Shown: positions 36,201-45,173 of the stretch, piece after piece
Position numbering within the stretch: position 1 is the first letter of the stretch
Layout: the number at the start of each line of letters is the position of its first letter
Assembly: GCA_000381565.1 (NCBI GenBank)
Contig: KB906725.1
Location: 3,172,377-3,236,376, forward strand
Direction of reading: 5' to 3'
Length of the DNA: 64,000 bases
Origin: Oxalobacteraceae bacterium AB_14
GTDB lineage: Bacteria; Pseudomonadota; Gammaproteobacteria; Burkholderiales; Burkholderiaceae_D
Notes under the pieces: model-generated
The model's database searches: none
Told to the model about the DNA's origin: nothing
Seen by the model: only the letters and a program-made list of their open reading frames with translations
Position numbers and translations under genes: made by a program

Positions 36201-38044
36201 GATCCATTCGCCTTGGCTGGGGCGGGGGCCGGCGCGGCCTCGCCATACGGAGCGTTGTCGGGTTTCTGGCCCGGCAGCAGATAACGGTAGTCCTTATAGT
36301 CGCCGTTGACGCTGGCGTCCTTCACCACCACCGGCCGCATGAAGATCACCAGCTCGGTCTTGGTGGTGTTTTCGTTGCGGTGGGAGAACAGCTCGCCCAG
36401 CAGCGGCACGCTGCTCAGGACCGGGATGCCGTCCTTGGTGTTGTCCACCGAATCCTGCATCAGCCCGCCCATGACGGCGACCTGGCCGCTGGACACTTTC
36501 ATCAACGACTCCAGCTCGCGCGCCTGGATCACCGGCACCTTGCTGGTCACGCCGGCCTTGGCCAGGTCCGGGTTCGGATCGTTGACGTAGCCGACGATGC
36601 GGGTGATGGTCGGCCGCACATTGAGCGTGACCTCGTCGGCGTCGGAGATCTGCGGCGTCACGCTCATGACGAAGCCGACCGGCACCGTTTCCAGGTGCGA
36701 TTCGTAGGTGGCCTGCGAAATCGGCGTGCCGGTCGAGCCCAGCACCGCCGGCGTGACCTTGATCGAGAAGAAGACGTTGTTGTCGACCACCTTGAGCAGC
36801 GCGGTCTGGTTGTTGAGCACGCTGATCTTGGGGCTGGACAGCACTTTGACCTTGCCGAAGGACTCCAGCAGCTCGATGGTGGCGGCGATATTGCCCAGGC
36901 GGCTGGTCGGATTGGTGTAGTTCAGCACGAACACGCCGGGATTGGTGGCGCTCGGGATGGTGGCGCTGCCGAGCGCGCCCTGGTTCAACTTGAGCCCGCC
37001 CCTGGCCAGCGATTGCCAGTTGATGCCCTGCTGGTACTGGTCGCCCAGGCGCACCTCGATGATGGTCGCCTCGATCAGCACCTGGCGCTTGGCCGCGCCG
37101 AGCACGATGTCGAGGAATTCGCGGATCCTTTCATGCTGGCGGCCGGTCGCGCGCACGGCGATCAGGCCGCCCTCGGCGTTGACGATGACCGAGGTGCCGC
37201 GCTGGGCGCCGTTGCCGGCCTTGGCGCCGCCGAAGGTGGCGGCGTCGAACGGCGTCTGCGGCTGGGCGGTTTGCGGCGTGCCACCGGCGGCGCCGGCCGG
37301 CGCGGCGGCCAGCGGATCGACCGGGTTGTCGCTCAGGTTGGAGGCGCGCAGCATGTCGCGGATGTTCTTTTCCAGGCTATACCAGAAGTTGTTGTCGGAA
37401 CGGTTGTTGACCACGGTGGTCGAGTTGTTGCTGCCGTTGCCGTTGGCGCCGTTGTTGGACGGCGCGGCGCCTTGCTGCTGCGGCTGGCCGTTGGCGCCGG
37501 TGGGCGACGCCGCGCTGACCAGCGGATTGGACGAGCCGCCGCCACCTCCGGTGGTGGAGATCTGGGTGGCGATGTTGACGCTGCTAACGGTGCTGCGCGC
37601 AATGTTGACGTAGTCGACCTTGTAGTTGCGCCATTCCGGCGTGTCCGGCAATACCGTCAGGGTGCCGCCGTTGATTTCATAGCGCATGTCGACCTGGCGC
37701 TGGATGCGGTTCAGCAACTGCGGCAGGGTCTGGTCCAGCGCGTTGAGCGTGACGCTGCCCTCGATGCCGGGATGGATGTCGATGTTCAGGCCGGCGTCGC
37801 GCGCCAGCGCGAACAGCAGCGACTGCACCGGCACCTTGTGCACGGTGACGCTGTAGGTTTCGACCTTGGGCGCGGCGGTCGGCGGCGGCAGCGCCGCGCT
37901 TAGCTGCACGGTTTCGGGAATGGTGCCGGTGGGGCGCGGCGCTTCCGTGATGTGGGTCGGCGAAACGGGCAGCGGATGGGTCGCGCAGGCGCTCAGCAAC
38001 ACGCTGCACACCATGGGGACGATGGGGGAGGCGAGTTTTTTCAT
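36197..38044 (-). CDS. MshL/PilQ-like secretin (outer-membrane channel), ABC-linked system
   Basis: The 615-residue lipoprotein has a lipobox signal peptide (VCSVLLSAC). A secretin N-domain region (VPVQSLLFALARDAGLNIDI) is followed by a long Gly/Asn/Ser-rich insert (about 165-260), and by the secretin core with QVLIEATIIEVRLGDQYQQG, VLSSPKISVLNNQTA and the C-terminal IPVLSSVPLLGELF and ELVIFMRPVVV. It forms the multimeric pore through which the pilus or its cargo leaves the cell. The homologue of the plus-strand operon is 600 residues with the same layout. Confidence 0.93.
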   Translation of the reverse strand: MKKLASPIVPMVCSVLLSACATHPLPVSPTHITEAPRPTGTIPETVQLSAALPPPTAAPKVETYSVTVHKVPVQSLLFALARDAGLNIDIHPGIEGSVTLNALDQTLPQLLNRIQRQVDMRYEINGGTLTVLPDTPEWRNYKVDYVNIARSTVSSVNIATQISTTGGGGGSSNPLVSAASPTGANGQPQQQGAAPSNNGANGNGSNNSTTVVNNRSDNNFWYSLEKNIRDMLRASNLSDNPVDPLAAAPAGAAGGTPQTAQPQTPFDAATFGGAKAGNGAQRGTSVIVNAEGGLIAVRATGRQHERIREFLDIVLGAAKRQVLIEATIIEVRLGDQYQQGINWQSLARGGLKLNQGALGSATIPSATNPGVFVLNYTNPTSRLGNIAATIELLESFGKVKVLSSPKISVLNNQTALLKVVDNNVFFSIKVTPAVLGSTGTPISQATYESHLETVPVGFVMSVTPQISDADEVTLNVRPTITRIVGYVNDPNPDLAKAGVTSKVPVIQARELESLMKVSSGQVAVMGGLMQDSVDNTKDGIPVLSSVPLLGELFSHRNENTTKTELVIFMRPVVVKDASVNGDYKDYRYLLPGQKPDNAPYGEAAPAPAPAKANGS

Positions 38045-38107
38045 TGATTCTTTCCGGCCCGGGGGGAATGCAGGATGTTGTGTATTTGCAATATGGACAC
38101 CATGATC

Positions 38108-39025
38108 TTACAAATTCGGTGCCACCGCAAGGATGGCGCCGTAAATTGCCCAAATTAGCAGGACCGCCAAGGCTCCCGCAGCAACAGCGTGCAAGGGGAA
38201 AGCCTGGCGCCAGCCGCGCCGGCGGAAGGCCGATTCGCGCACCGCCTGGCGCGCATGGCGGGCGCTGACGACCGTGGCGTCGGCCGCGTAGGCGGCCAGC
38301 AGGGCCTTGTCGGCCAGGATGTTGATGCGGCGGACGATGCCTTCGGAGCGCTCGGCGATCAGCCTGGCGGCGGCCGGGCTGAACACGGCGGGGCCGTCGT
38401 GGCCGGCCGCGCGCAGGCGGAAGGCAAGGAACTCGCCGACCAGCGCCGGCGCCAGCGCCGGCACCTCGAAACTGTGGGTGATGCGTTCCTTTAACTGGCG
38501 CATGCCGGCCAGGGCCAGGTGCCGGTCCAGCTCCGGCTGGCCGAACAGCACGATTTGCAGCAGCTTGCTGCGCGCCGTCTCCAGGTTGGTCAGCAGGCGG
38601 ATCGCCTCGAGCGTGTCGAGCGGCATGGCCTGGGCTTCCTCGACCAGCAGCACCACCTGGCGGCCCTGGCCGTGGCGCGCGATCAGGTCGGCCTGCAGCC
38701 GGCGCTGGACCTCGTCGACCCGCAGGCCGCGGCCGTCGATGCCCAGTTCGGCGGCGATGGCGTACTGCACTTCCTGCGGGTCGAGGTTGGGATTGACCAG
38801 GTAGATCACGTCGACATGGGGCGGCAGCTGGCGCTCCAGCATGCGGCACAACATGGTCTTGCCGGCCCCCACCTCGCCGGTCACCTTGACGATGCCTTCG
38901 CCGTGGCAGACCGCATACAGCAAGGCCTGCAGGATTTCGCCGCGGGTATTGCCGGCGTAGAAGAACGCCGGATTGGGCGTGATGCCGAACGGCGATTCGC
39001 GCAGGCCGAAGTGGGACTGGTACAT
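38108..39025 (-). CDS. MshM/ExeA-like AAA ATPase, ABC-linked system
   Basis: The 305-residue protein starts MYQSHFGLRESPFGITPNP as in ExeA/MshM. It has a Walker A GEVGAGKTML (about residues 47-56), Walker B VVLLVEEAQAMP, sensor 1 IVLFGQPELD, and a C-terminal membrane helix (AVAAGALAVLLIWAIYGAIL). ExeA-like ATPases help place the secretin in the envelope. Two bases separate it from the ABC ATPase gene, and 63 bases follow before the secretin gene. Confidence 0.92.
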   Translation of the reverse strand: MYQSHFGLRESPFGITPNPAFFYAGNTRGEILQALLYAVCHGEGIVKVTGEVGAGKTMLCRMLERQLPPHVDVIYLVNPNLDPQEVQYAIAAELGIDGRGLRVDEVQRRLQADLIARHGQGRQVVLLVEEAQAMPLDTLEAIRLLTNLETARSKLLQIVLFGQPELDRHLALAGMRQLKERITHSFEVPALAPALVGEFLAFRLRAAGHDGPAVFSPAAARLIAERSEGIVRRINILADKALLAAYAADATVVSARHARQAVRESAFRRRGWRQAFPLHAVAAGALAVLLIWAIYGAILAVAPNL

Positions 39026-39027
39026 GC

Positions 39028-39744
39028 TCAGGCGATGCAAGCCAGGAAGGCTTGCTCCAGGTTGGCCGCGCCGTAGCGGCTGCGACACTCGGCCGGCGAG
39101 CCGGCAAAGCGGATGCGGCCTTCGTGCAGGATGGCCATGCGGTCGCACAGCTCGTCGACGTCGGCCAGCATGTGCGAGGTCAAGAACAGCGTGCTGCCGG
39201 CCTGGTGCAGATGGCGCAGCTGCTGTTTGAGCAGCGCCCGCGCCTTCGGGTCGAGCCCGCTCATCGGCTCGTCCAATACATACAGCGGCTTGCGCGCCAG
39301 CAGGCAGGCGGCCAGGCCGAGCTTTTGCGTCATGCCTTTGGAATAGCCGCGCACCGTGCGCTTGAGCGCGTCCGGGTCCAGGTCCAGCGCCGCCAGCATG
39401 GCGCGCACGGCGGCCGGGTCGTAGGCCAGGCCCTGCAAGGTCAGCAGGTAGCGGATGAAATCGGCGCCGGTCAGGTAGTAGGGCGGGGTGAAGCGTTCCG
39501 GCAGGAAGCCCAGCGGCTGGCGGCTGGACGGCCGCTGGTGCGGCTGGCCGAAGATGTCGATGGCGCCGCCATCGAGCGCGCAGAAATCCAGCAGGCACTT
39601 GATCAGGCTGGTCTTGCCGGCGCCGTTCACGCCCACCAGGCCGAAGCATTCCCCCGCCTGCAGTTCCAGGTCCACGCCCTGCAGCACGCTGGCCTGGCCA
39701 TAGCGTTTGACGACTTGCTGGAAGCGCAGGGCTGGGACGGTCAT
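39028..39744 (-). CDS. ABC exporter ATP-binding protein, first gene of the ABC-linked pilus cluster
   Basis: The 238-residue nucleotide-binding subunit has Walker A GVNGAGKTSLIKCLL (about residues 38-52), a Q-loop region around GFLPERFTPPYY, the signature YSKGMTQKLGLA, Walker B PLYVLDEPMSGLDPKA and the switch His in LFLTSHML. It belongs to the NatA/Gld-type exporters that pair with ABC-2 permeases; the only such permease in the window is at 26817-27608 in the same gene string. The open frame reaches 39873, but the ATG at 39744 gives the normal family N-terminus (MTVPALRFQQVVKRYG) and has GGAG-like bases upstream. It is divergent from the MSHA operon. Confidence 0.9.
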   Translation of the reverse strand: MTVPALRFQQVVKRYGQASVLQGVDLELQAGECFGLVGVNGAGKTSLIKCLLDFCALDGGAIDIFGQPHQRPSSRQPLGFLPERFTPPYYLTGADFIRYLLTLQGLAYDPAAVRAMLAALDLDPDALKRTVRGYSKGMTQKLGLAACLLARKPLYVLDEPMSGLDPKARALLKQQLRHLHQAGSTLFLTSHMLADVDELCDRMAILHEGRIRFAGSPAECRSRYGAANLEQAFLACIA

Positions 39745-39788
39745 GGGAGGCGGCGGCTTTGCTTTGTGCTGTGGGGCTGGGAAACGAA

Positions 39789-39897
39789 CGACACTGTAGC
39801 GCATTCGTGCGAAGAAAGCGACACCCTGTCGCGCACGGCGCGCGATGACTGTCGCAAGCACCGGGTTCTGCACTAGAATGGCCGCAAGCCGACAGTC
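39789..39897. promoter_or_regulatory. Divergent control region between the two pilus systems
   Basis: The 177-bp gap between the divergent clusters carries repeated TGTCG/CGACA half-sites. CGACACTGTAGCG begins at 39789. The palindrome GCGACA-CCC-TGTCGC lies at 39818-39832. GACTGTCG (39847-39854) faces CGACAGTC (39890-39897) with 35 bases between. A possible -10, TAGAAT (39874-39879), for the plus-strand operon lies inside the last pair. A shared regulator is plausible but unproven. Confidence 0.45.
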
Positions 39898-39921
39898 GGG
39901 CAGAGATCACAAGGAGCGGGA

Positions 39922-41628
39922 ATGACAAGGCCAGAGAAAGTGCGGCTTGGGGAAATTTTGGTGCAGCAAAAGCTGCTGTCGGAGGAACAACTGGGCCTGG
40001 CGCTGGCCGAGCAAAAGCGCAGCGGGCGCAAGCTGGGCCGCGTGTTCATCGAGAACGGCTATGTCACCGAGGAGCAGATCGCCGGCGCGCTGGCGCGCCA
40101 GCTCAACATTCCCTACCTGAACTTGAAGTTCTTCAACGTCAACCCCGAGATCGTCCGGCTGCTGCCGGAAACCCAGGCCCGCCGCTTCCGCGCGCTGGTG
40201 CTGGAGGACCGCCGCGGCGCGCTGCTGGTGGGCATGTCCGATCCGACCGACCTGTTCGCCTACGACGAGATCGCGCGCATCGTCAAGCAGCCGATCGAGC
40301 TGGCGGTGGTCAACGAGACCGAGGTGCTCGGGGTGATCGACCGCATCTACCGGCGCACCGAGGACATCTCCGACCTGGCGCGCGAGCTGGAGCAGGACCT
40401 GGGCGACGCCTCGGTCGACTTCGGCGCGCTGGCGGCCGCCAACGCCAACCTGGAAGAAGCGCCCATCGTCAAGCTGCTGCAATCGGTGTTCGACGACGCC
40501 AGCCAGGTGCGCGCCTCGGACATCCACATCGAGCCGCAGGAGGGCCGGCTGCAGATCCGCTTCCGCATCGACGGCGTGCTGCACCTGCAAACCGAGGCCG
40601 ACATCAAGATCGCGCCGTCGCTGGCGCTGCGCCTGAAGCTGATGTCCGAGCTCGACATCTCGGAAAAACGGCTGCCGCAGGACGGCCGCTTCGCCGTGCG
40701 CGTGAAGAACCAGCGCATCGACGTGCGCATCTCCACCATGCCGACCCAGTACGGCGAATCGGTGGTGATGCGCCTGCTCAGCCAGAGCAACACCCAGCTG
40801 CGGCTGGACGCGATCGGCATGCCCAAGGCCATCCTGGACAAGTTCCGCGCCATCGTCCAGCGCCCCAACGGCCTGGTGCTGGTGACCGGGCCGACCGGCA
40901 GCGGCAAGACCACCACCTTGTACTGCGCGCTGGCCGAGCTCAATTCGGTGGAGAAAAAGCTGATCACGGTGGAAGACCCGGTCGAGTACCGGCTGCCCGG
41001 CATCAACCAGGTGCAGGTCAACGACAAGATCGAGCTGAGCTTCGCGCGCGTGCTGCGCTCGGCGCTGCGGCAGGATCCTGACATCGTGCTGGTGGGCGAG
41101 ATGCGCGACCAGGAAACGGCCCAGATCGGTTTGCGCGCCGCCATGACCGGACACTTGGTATTATCGACCTTGCACACCAACGACGCGGCCAGCACGCCGC
41201 TGCGCCTGATGGACATGGGCGTGCCGCGCTACATGGTGGGTAGTTCGCTGCAAGCGGTGCTGGCGCAGCGGCTGGTGCGGGTGATCTGCGAAAGCTGCAC
41301 CACGCCGTACGAGCTGACGCCGACCGAACACGAGTGGCTGCGCATGGAGTTGCACGACAAGGTGGACAAGGGACGCTACTTCCACGGCAAGGGTTGTTCG
41401 CATTGCAACGGCATGGGGTATCGCGGCCGCACCGGCGTGTACGAGTTGCTGGAGATGACGCGCGACGTGGTCGATGCCGCCAACGACCCCGATCCCTCGC
41501 ATTTCCTGCGCACGGCGGCAGCGCAGATGGCCGGCGACACGCTGCGCCGGCATGCGGTGGCGCTGGTGATCCAGGGCCGCACCACGGTGGCCGAGGCGAT
41601 GCGCATCAGTAACCAGAGCGAGGATTGA
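39922..41628 (+). CDS. mshE: MshE assembly ATPase of the MSHA pilus
   Basis: The 568-residue motor has an N-terminal MshEN domain with two repeats (RLGEILVQQKLLSEEQL and KLGRVFIENGYVTEEQI, each ending ...ALxxQ) that keep the residues expected to bind c-di-GMP. The ATPase core has GPTGSGKTTTLYCAL (about residue 325), ITVEDPVEYRL, Walker B DPDIVLVGEMRDQ, HTNDAASTP and a Cys4 zinc module (CESC and CSHCNG). It extends the pilus by ATP hydrolysis at the MshG platform. AAGGAG lies 11 bases before the ATG. It is the first gene of the plus-strand operon. Confidence 0.95.
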   Translation: MTRPEKVRLGEILVQQKLLSEEQLGLALAEQKRSGRKLGRVFIENGYVTEEQIAGALARQLNIPYLNLKFFNVNPEIVRLLPETQARRFRALVLEDRRGALLVGMSDPTDLFAYDEIARIVKQPIELAVVNETEVLGVIDRIYRRTEDISDLARELEQDLGDASVDFGALAAANANLEEAPIVKLLQSVFDDASQVRASDIHIEPQEGRLQIRFRIDGVLHLQTEADIKIAPSLALRLKLMSELDISEKRLPQDGRFAVRVKNQRIDVRISTMPTQYGESVVMRLLSQSNTQLRLDAIGMPKAILDKFRAIVQRPNGLVLVTGPTGSGKTTTLYCALAELNSVEKKLITVEDPVEYRLPGINQVQVNDKIELSFARVLRSALRQDPDIVLVGEMRDQETAQIGLRAAMTGHLVLSTLHTNDAASTPLRLMDMGVPRYMVGSSLQAVLAQRLVRVICESCTTPYELTPTEHEWLRMELHDKVDKGRYFHGKGCSHCNGMGYRGRTGVYELLEMTRDVVDAANDPDPSHFLRTAAAQMAGDTLRRHAVALVIQGRTTVAEAMRISNQSED

Positions 41629-41629
41629 C

Positions 41630-42865
41630 GTGCCGTTCTATGCCTACAAGGCGCGCAGCGCGCGCGGAGAGTTGATGCAGGGCGTGCTGGAGGCGGCCGA
41701 CAGCAACGCCGTGGCCAATCACCTGAGCGGCGCCGGCGCCATTCCGGTCGAGATCGCGCTGACCAACAAGGCCGCCACCGGCGCCGCCGGCGGCGAGGCG
41801 TGGTGGGCCAGGCTGTTCGAGAAAAAGGCGACGTCGATGGATGTGCAGTTGTTCAGCCGCCAGATGTACACGCTGCTCAAGTCCGGCGTGCCCATCATGC
41901 GCGGCCTGGCCGGCTTGCAGGAATCGGCGATCAGCAAGGCCTTCGGCAAGGTGCTCAAGGACCTGCGCGAGTCGCTCGACGCCGGCCGCGAGCTGTCGGC
42001 GGCGATGCGGCGCCATCCCGCCGTGTTCAACGACTTCTACCTGGCTATGGTGCGGGTGGGCGAGATGACCGGCCGCCTGGAGGAGGTGTTCCTGCGCTTG
42101 TTCGACCATCTGGAGTTCGACCGCGAAATGCGCGCCCGCGTCAAGAGCGCCACCCGCTATCCGATCTTCGTCATCGTCGCCATGATCATCGCGATGGTGA
42201 TCGTCAACATCGTCGTGATCCCGCAGTTCGTCAAGGTGTTCGAGAGCTTCCATGCCGAACTGCCGCTGATGACGCGCCTGCTGATCGGCAGTTCCCGCTT
42301 CACCGTCAACTACTGGCCGCAGCTGCTGCTGGCCGCCGGCGGCGCGGTGTTCGGCTTCCGCTACTGGGTCAACACCAGCGCCGGCCGCTTCCAGTGGGAC
42401 CGCCACAAGCTGAAATTTCCCATCGCCGGCAAGATCATCCACAAAGCCACGATGGCGCGCTTTGCCCGCAGTTTCTCGCTGTCGAGCCGCAGCGGCGTGC
42501 CCATCGTGCAGGCGCTGACGGTGGTGTCGCAGACGGTCGACAACGCGTTTCTGTGCTCGCGCGTCGAGCAGATGCGCGACGGCGTCGAACGCGGCGACAG
42601 CATCCTGCGCACCTCGACGGCGGCCAAGGTGTTCACGCCGGTGGTGCTGCAAATGATCGCGGTCGGGGAGGAGTCCGGCTCGCTGGATGACTTGATGGAC
42701 GAGATCGCCCAGATGTACGAGCGCGAGGTCGACTACGAGCTCAAGACGCTGGCCGCGCAGATCGAGCCCATCCTGATCACCTTCCTCGGCGTGCTGGTGC
42801 TGGTGCTGGCGCTGGGCATCTTCGTGCCGATCTGGGACCTGGGCAAAGTGGCGTTGCCGCACTGA
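41630..42865 (+). CDS. mshG: MshG inner-membrane platform protein of the MSHA pilus
   Basis: The 411-residue polytopic protein has two T2SSF domains (FSRQMYTLLKSGVPIMRGLA, MVRVGEMTGRLEEVFLRLF; then RFARSFSLSSRSGVPIVQAL, MIAVGEESGSLDDLMDEIA). Membrane helices lie near residues 175-200, 220-240 and 375-400. The start is a GTG one base after the mshE stop. Its TGA shares bases with the next ATG (TGATG). Confidence 0.95.
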   Translation: MPFYAYKARSARGELMQGVLEAADSNAVANHLSGAGAIPVEIALTNKAATGAAGGEAWWARLFEKKATSMDVQLFSRQMYTLLKSGVPIMRGLAGLQESAISKAFGKVLKDLRESLDAGRELSAAMRRHPAVFNDFYLAMVRVGEMTGRLEEVFLRLFDHLEFDREMRARVKSATRYPIFVIVAMIIAMVIVNIVVIPQFVKVFESFHAELPLMTRLLIGSSRFTVNYWPQLLLAAGGAVFGFRYWVNTSAGRFQWDRHKLKFPIAGKIIHKATMARFARSFSLSSRSGVPIVQALTVVSQTVDNAFLCSRVEQMRDGVERGDSILRTSTAAKVFTPVVLQMIAVGEESGSLDDLMDEIAQMYEREVDYELKTLAAQIEPILITFLGVLVLVLALGIFVPIWDLGKVALPH

Positions 42866-43494
42866 TGGCGATCACGAGCAGTCGGCGAGCCGTCGTTCCC
42901 GCGCAGGCGGGAACCCACGCTGCGCCAGACGTGACGCGGTGTATGGATTCCCACCTGCGCGGGAATGACAGATGGTTTTGTGTTGTACGGCCACAACGAC
43001 GGCGGGCGCGTGGCTTCACGCTGTTCGAGTTCGCCGTGGTGGCCTGCATATTCGGCCTGCTGATGATGGTGGCGCTGGAGCGGGTGGCGTTTTACCGCCG
43101 CGCCGGCGACGAGGCCGGCGTGCAGGCGCTGATGATCAATCTGCGCAGCGCCTTGTCCGGCAAGGTCATGGCCTTGCAGGCGCAGGGCAGGGAACAGGAC
43201 ATCGCGGCGCTGGCCGGCGCCAATCCGGTGGCCTGGCTGGAGCGCCCGCCGGACAACTACGCCGGCGAATTAACACCGGACGCGGCCAAAAATGTTAAAG
43301 CTGGCAACTGGTATTTTGATCTGGCGCAACAAAAGCTGATATTTGTGAGGGACGCGCAAGAGAATTTGTTAAATGGTGCCTCAAAGAATATTTGTTTCAA
43401 GGTAGAATCACTGCGCTTGCCCTCAAAAAACGCCAACGCAGGGCGCCCGCCGGGAGGAAATCCTGGCGTCGCGCTGAACGAAGTCCCCGAATAA
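42865..43494 (+). CDS. MshF/MshB-position prepilin-like protein with REP-derived leader
   Basis: The 209-residue frame has the prepilin-like motif RARG-FTLFEFAVVACIFGLLMM after an unusually long 49-residue leader. Most of that leader is encoded by a REP palindrome. The Glu at +5 is present, although the motif is FTLFEF. The soluble part (ALMINLRSALSGKVMALQAQ, GNWYFDLAQQKLIFVRD) has no further recognised motif. The ATG at 42865 overlaps the mshG stop. An internal ATG at 42943 would give a shorter leader (MDSHLRGNDRW...). By position it corresponds to mshF or mshB of Vibrio. The repeat probably inserted at the gene's start and was kept in frame. Confidence 0.75.
   Translation: MAITSSRRAVVPAQAGTHAAPDVTRCMDSHLRGNDRWFCVVRPQRRRARGFTLFEFAVVACIFGLLMMVALERVAFYRRAGDEAGVQALMINLRSALSGKVMALQAQGREQDIAALAGANPVAWLERPPDNYAGELTPDAAKNVKAGNWYFDLAQQKLIFVRDAQENLLNGASKNICFKVESLRLPSKNANAGRPPGGNPGVALNEVPE
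42892..42969. repeat. REP-like palindrome inside a prepilin gene
   Basis: A 26-base arm (GTCGTTCCCGCGCAGGCGGG...) pairs with its complement at the other end with three mismatches, around about 26 bases. The same family of element occurs at 56284-56362. Here it lies within the reading frame of the next gene and is translated as VVPAQAGTH...MDSHLRGND. Confidence 0.85.
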
Positions 43495-43561
43495 TTGCCG
43501 CTGCCGCTAACGCTGCAGAAAGGCGTTGATGAACTTTTCGTAGCCAGGTCTGGAGATCTAT

Positions 43562-44032
43562 ATGCAAACCCCACAAGCGAGCGTTTTCCGTAGCCGGTCA
43601 CAGCAAGGCGGTTTCACGCTGATCGAGCTGATTGTCGTGATCGTCATCCTGGGCATACTGGCCGCCACCGCGCTGCCCAAATTTGCCAATCTGGGCTCCG
43701 ATGCGCGCCTGGCCAAGATGCAGGCCGCGCGCGCGGCCATTGTCAGCGCCTCCAATATGTATCACGGGCGTTGGCTGGCTGCCGGTTCGCCAGCGACCGG
43801 CACGCCGACGTATGATGGTGTAGCGGTCGGCCCGCTTACCGGCTACCCTACCCAGGAGGGCATCCTGGTGGCCGCAGGCGGCTTGGCGGACTATGACGTG
43901 TCGACGTTCGGCGTCTCGGACAACGTGCTGCGTCCCGATGCAGGGAGCCCCACCACCCACACCGGTTGCACGGTCACCTATGTGCCGGCCGACGGTAGCG
44001 TGACCATCGCCGCCACCTCGGCCACCTGCTGA
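43562..44032 (+). CDS. mshA: MshA-like major pilin
   Basis: The 156-residue prepilin has a 17-residue leader ending QQGG and the mature start FTLIELIVVIVILGILAATA, typical of MshA. The globular domain has LPKFANLGSDARLAKMQAAR and ends with two cysteines (HTGCTVTYV...SATC) that likely form the D-region disulfide. GGAG precedes the ATG. The 67-base gap before it is the largest in this half of the operon, which would fit extra control of the major subunit. Confidence 0.88.
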   Translation: MQTPQASVFRSRSQQGGFTLIELIVVIVILGILAATALPKFANLGSDARLAKMQAARAAIVSASNMYHGRWLAAGSPATGTPTYDGVAVGPLTGYPTQEGILVAAGGLADYDVSTFGVSDNVLRPDAGSPTTHTGCTVTYVPADGSVTIAATSATC

Positions 44033-44065
44033 TTCCGCAGGAATGGCCGGTCGGGGAGGGGAGTG

Positions 44066-44620
44066 ATGGCGCCGACGCAGCCGCGCCGCACCCGGTCCAC
44101 GCGGTCGGGCGGCTTCACGCTGGTCGAACTGATCACGGTTTTGGTGGTGGTCGGCATCATGGCCGGCGTGGCGGCGCCGCGTTTCTTCCAGCGCCAGGGC
44201 TTTGATGCGCGGGCCTACACCGACCAGTTGCGCGCTATGCTGCGCTACGGCCAGAAAATCGCCATCGCCCAGAGCCGCAATGTGTTCGTGCGCTTGAATG
44301 GCAATAGCGTGGCGCTGTGCTACGACCTGGCGTGTAGCCTTAACGCGCGCGTGACGGCGCCGGGCGGCGCCAACAGCGGCAGCAGCGTCACCTTGGCCAA
44401 TTGCGGCGGCTCCGGCAACTGGGCGTGCGAAGGTGTGCCCAACGGCCTGGCGGTCTCGTCTGCCGCAGGTTTTTTCTTCGATCCCACCGGCCAACCGTTC
44501 GCCGGCACCGACGCGCCGCAAGCGCTGAACGCCAACTTCGTCGCGCTGACGGTGGCCGTCACCGGCGACGGCGTCACCCACAACGTCACCGTCACTCCGG
44601 TGACCGGCTATGTTTTTTAA
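44066..44620 (+). CDS. mshC: MshC-like minor pilin (GspH/FimT type)
   Basis: The 184-residue prepilin has leader ...RSGG and FTLVELITVLVVVGIMAGVA, followed by a GspH-type fold (RAMLRYGQKIAIAQSRNVFV, FFFDPTGQPF). Cysteines occur in CYDLACSL and around NCGGSGNWACEG. The ATG at 44066 has a GGGGAGGGGAG stretch before it; a GTG two codons earlier overlaps the same site. It overlaps the next gene by 11 bases. Confidence 0.85.
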   Translation: MAPTQPRRTRSTRSGGFTLVELITVLVVVGIMAGVAAPRFFQRQGFDARAYTDQLRAMLRYGQKIAIAQSRNVFVRLNGNSVALCYDLACSLNARVTAPGGANSGSSVTLANCGGSGNWACEGVPNGLAVSSAAGFFFDPTGQPFAGTDAPQALNANFVALTVAVTGDGVTHNVTVTPVTGYVF

Positions 44621-45173
44621 GCCGCCCCGGCGCGCGCAATCGGGCGTGAGCCTGATTGAGCTGGTGATGTTTATCGTCATCGTCGGCATCGCGGTGGTGG
44701 GCGTGCTGCGGGTGTTCGACCTCGGCGCGCGCAACAGTCCCGACCCGATGCGGCGCAAGCAGGCGCTGGCCATCGCCGAAAGCATGATGGAGGAAGTCCG
44801 GCTGGCGCACTTCACTTTTTGCGACGGCAACGATCCGAAGGCCGAACTGCCGGAAACGCTGAGCACGGCCGACTGTACGATCAAGGAAGGGATGGGCCAG
44901 GAACCCAACAATAGCCGCCCGTTCGACAACGTCAACGATTACGGCGGCAGCTACACCAACGACGCAGCCGGCAATTCCTTCCCGGCGGGCTACACGGCCA
45001 CCGTCGTGGTCCGCCCCGACGTCAACCTGGGCCCGGCGGGGGCGCTGATCACATCCGACGCAAGCGCGCCCAATATGAATGTGCTGCTCATCACCGTCAC
45101 CGTCCACTACAGCGGCGGCGACGACGTGGTGCTGGACGGCTACCGCACGCGCTACGCGCCGAGGTCGCTATGA
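44610..45173 (+). CDS. mshD: MshD-like minor pilin (PilV type)
   Basis: The 187-residue prepilin-like protein has QSG-VSLIELVMFIVIVGIAVV (V at +1 in place of F), then KQALAIAESMMEEVRLAHF, which is characteristic of PilV/MshD. A C-terminal strand VLLITVTVHYSGGDDVVLDG follows. It probably takes part in a tip or initiation complex with MshC, MshO and MshP. It overlaps both neighbours by a few bases. Confidence 0.88.
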   Translation: MFFKPPRRAQSGVSLIELVMFIVIVGIAVVGVLRVFDLGARNSPDPMRRKQALAIAESMMEEVRLAHFTFCDGNDPKAELPETLSTADCTIKEGMGQEPNNSRPFDNVNDYGGSYTNDAAGNSFPAGYTATVVVRPDVNLGPAGALITSDASAPNMNVLLITVTVHYSGGDDVVLDGYRTRYAPRSL

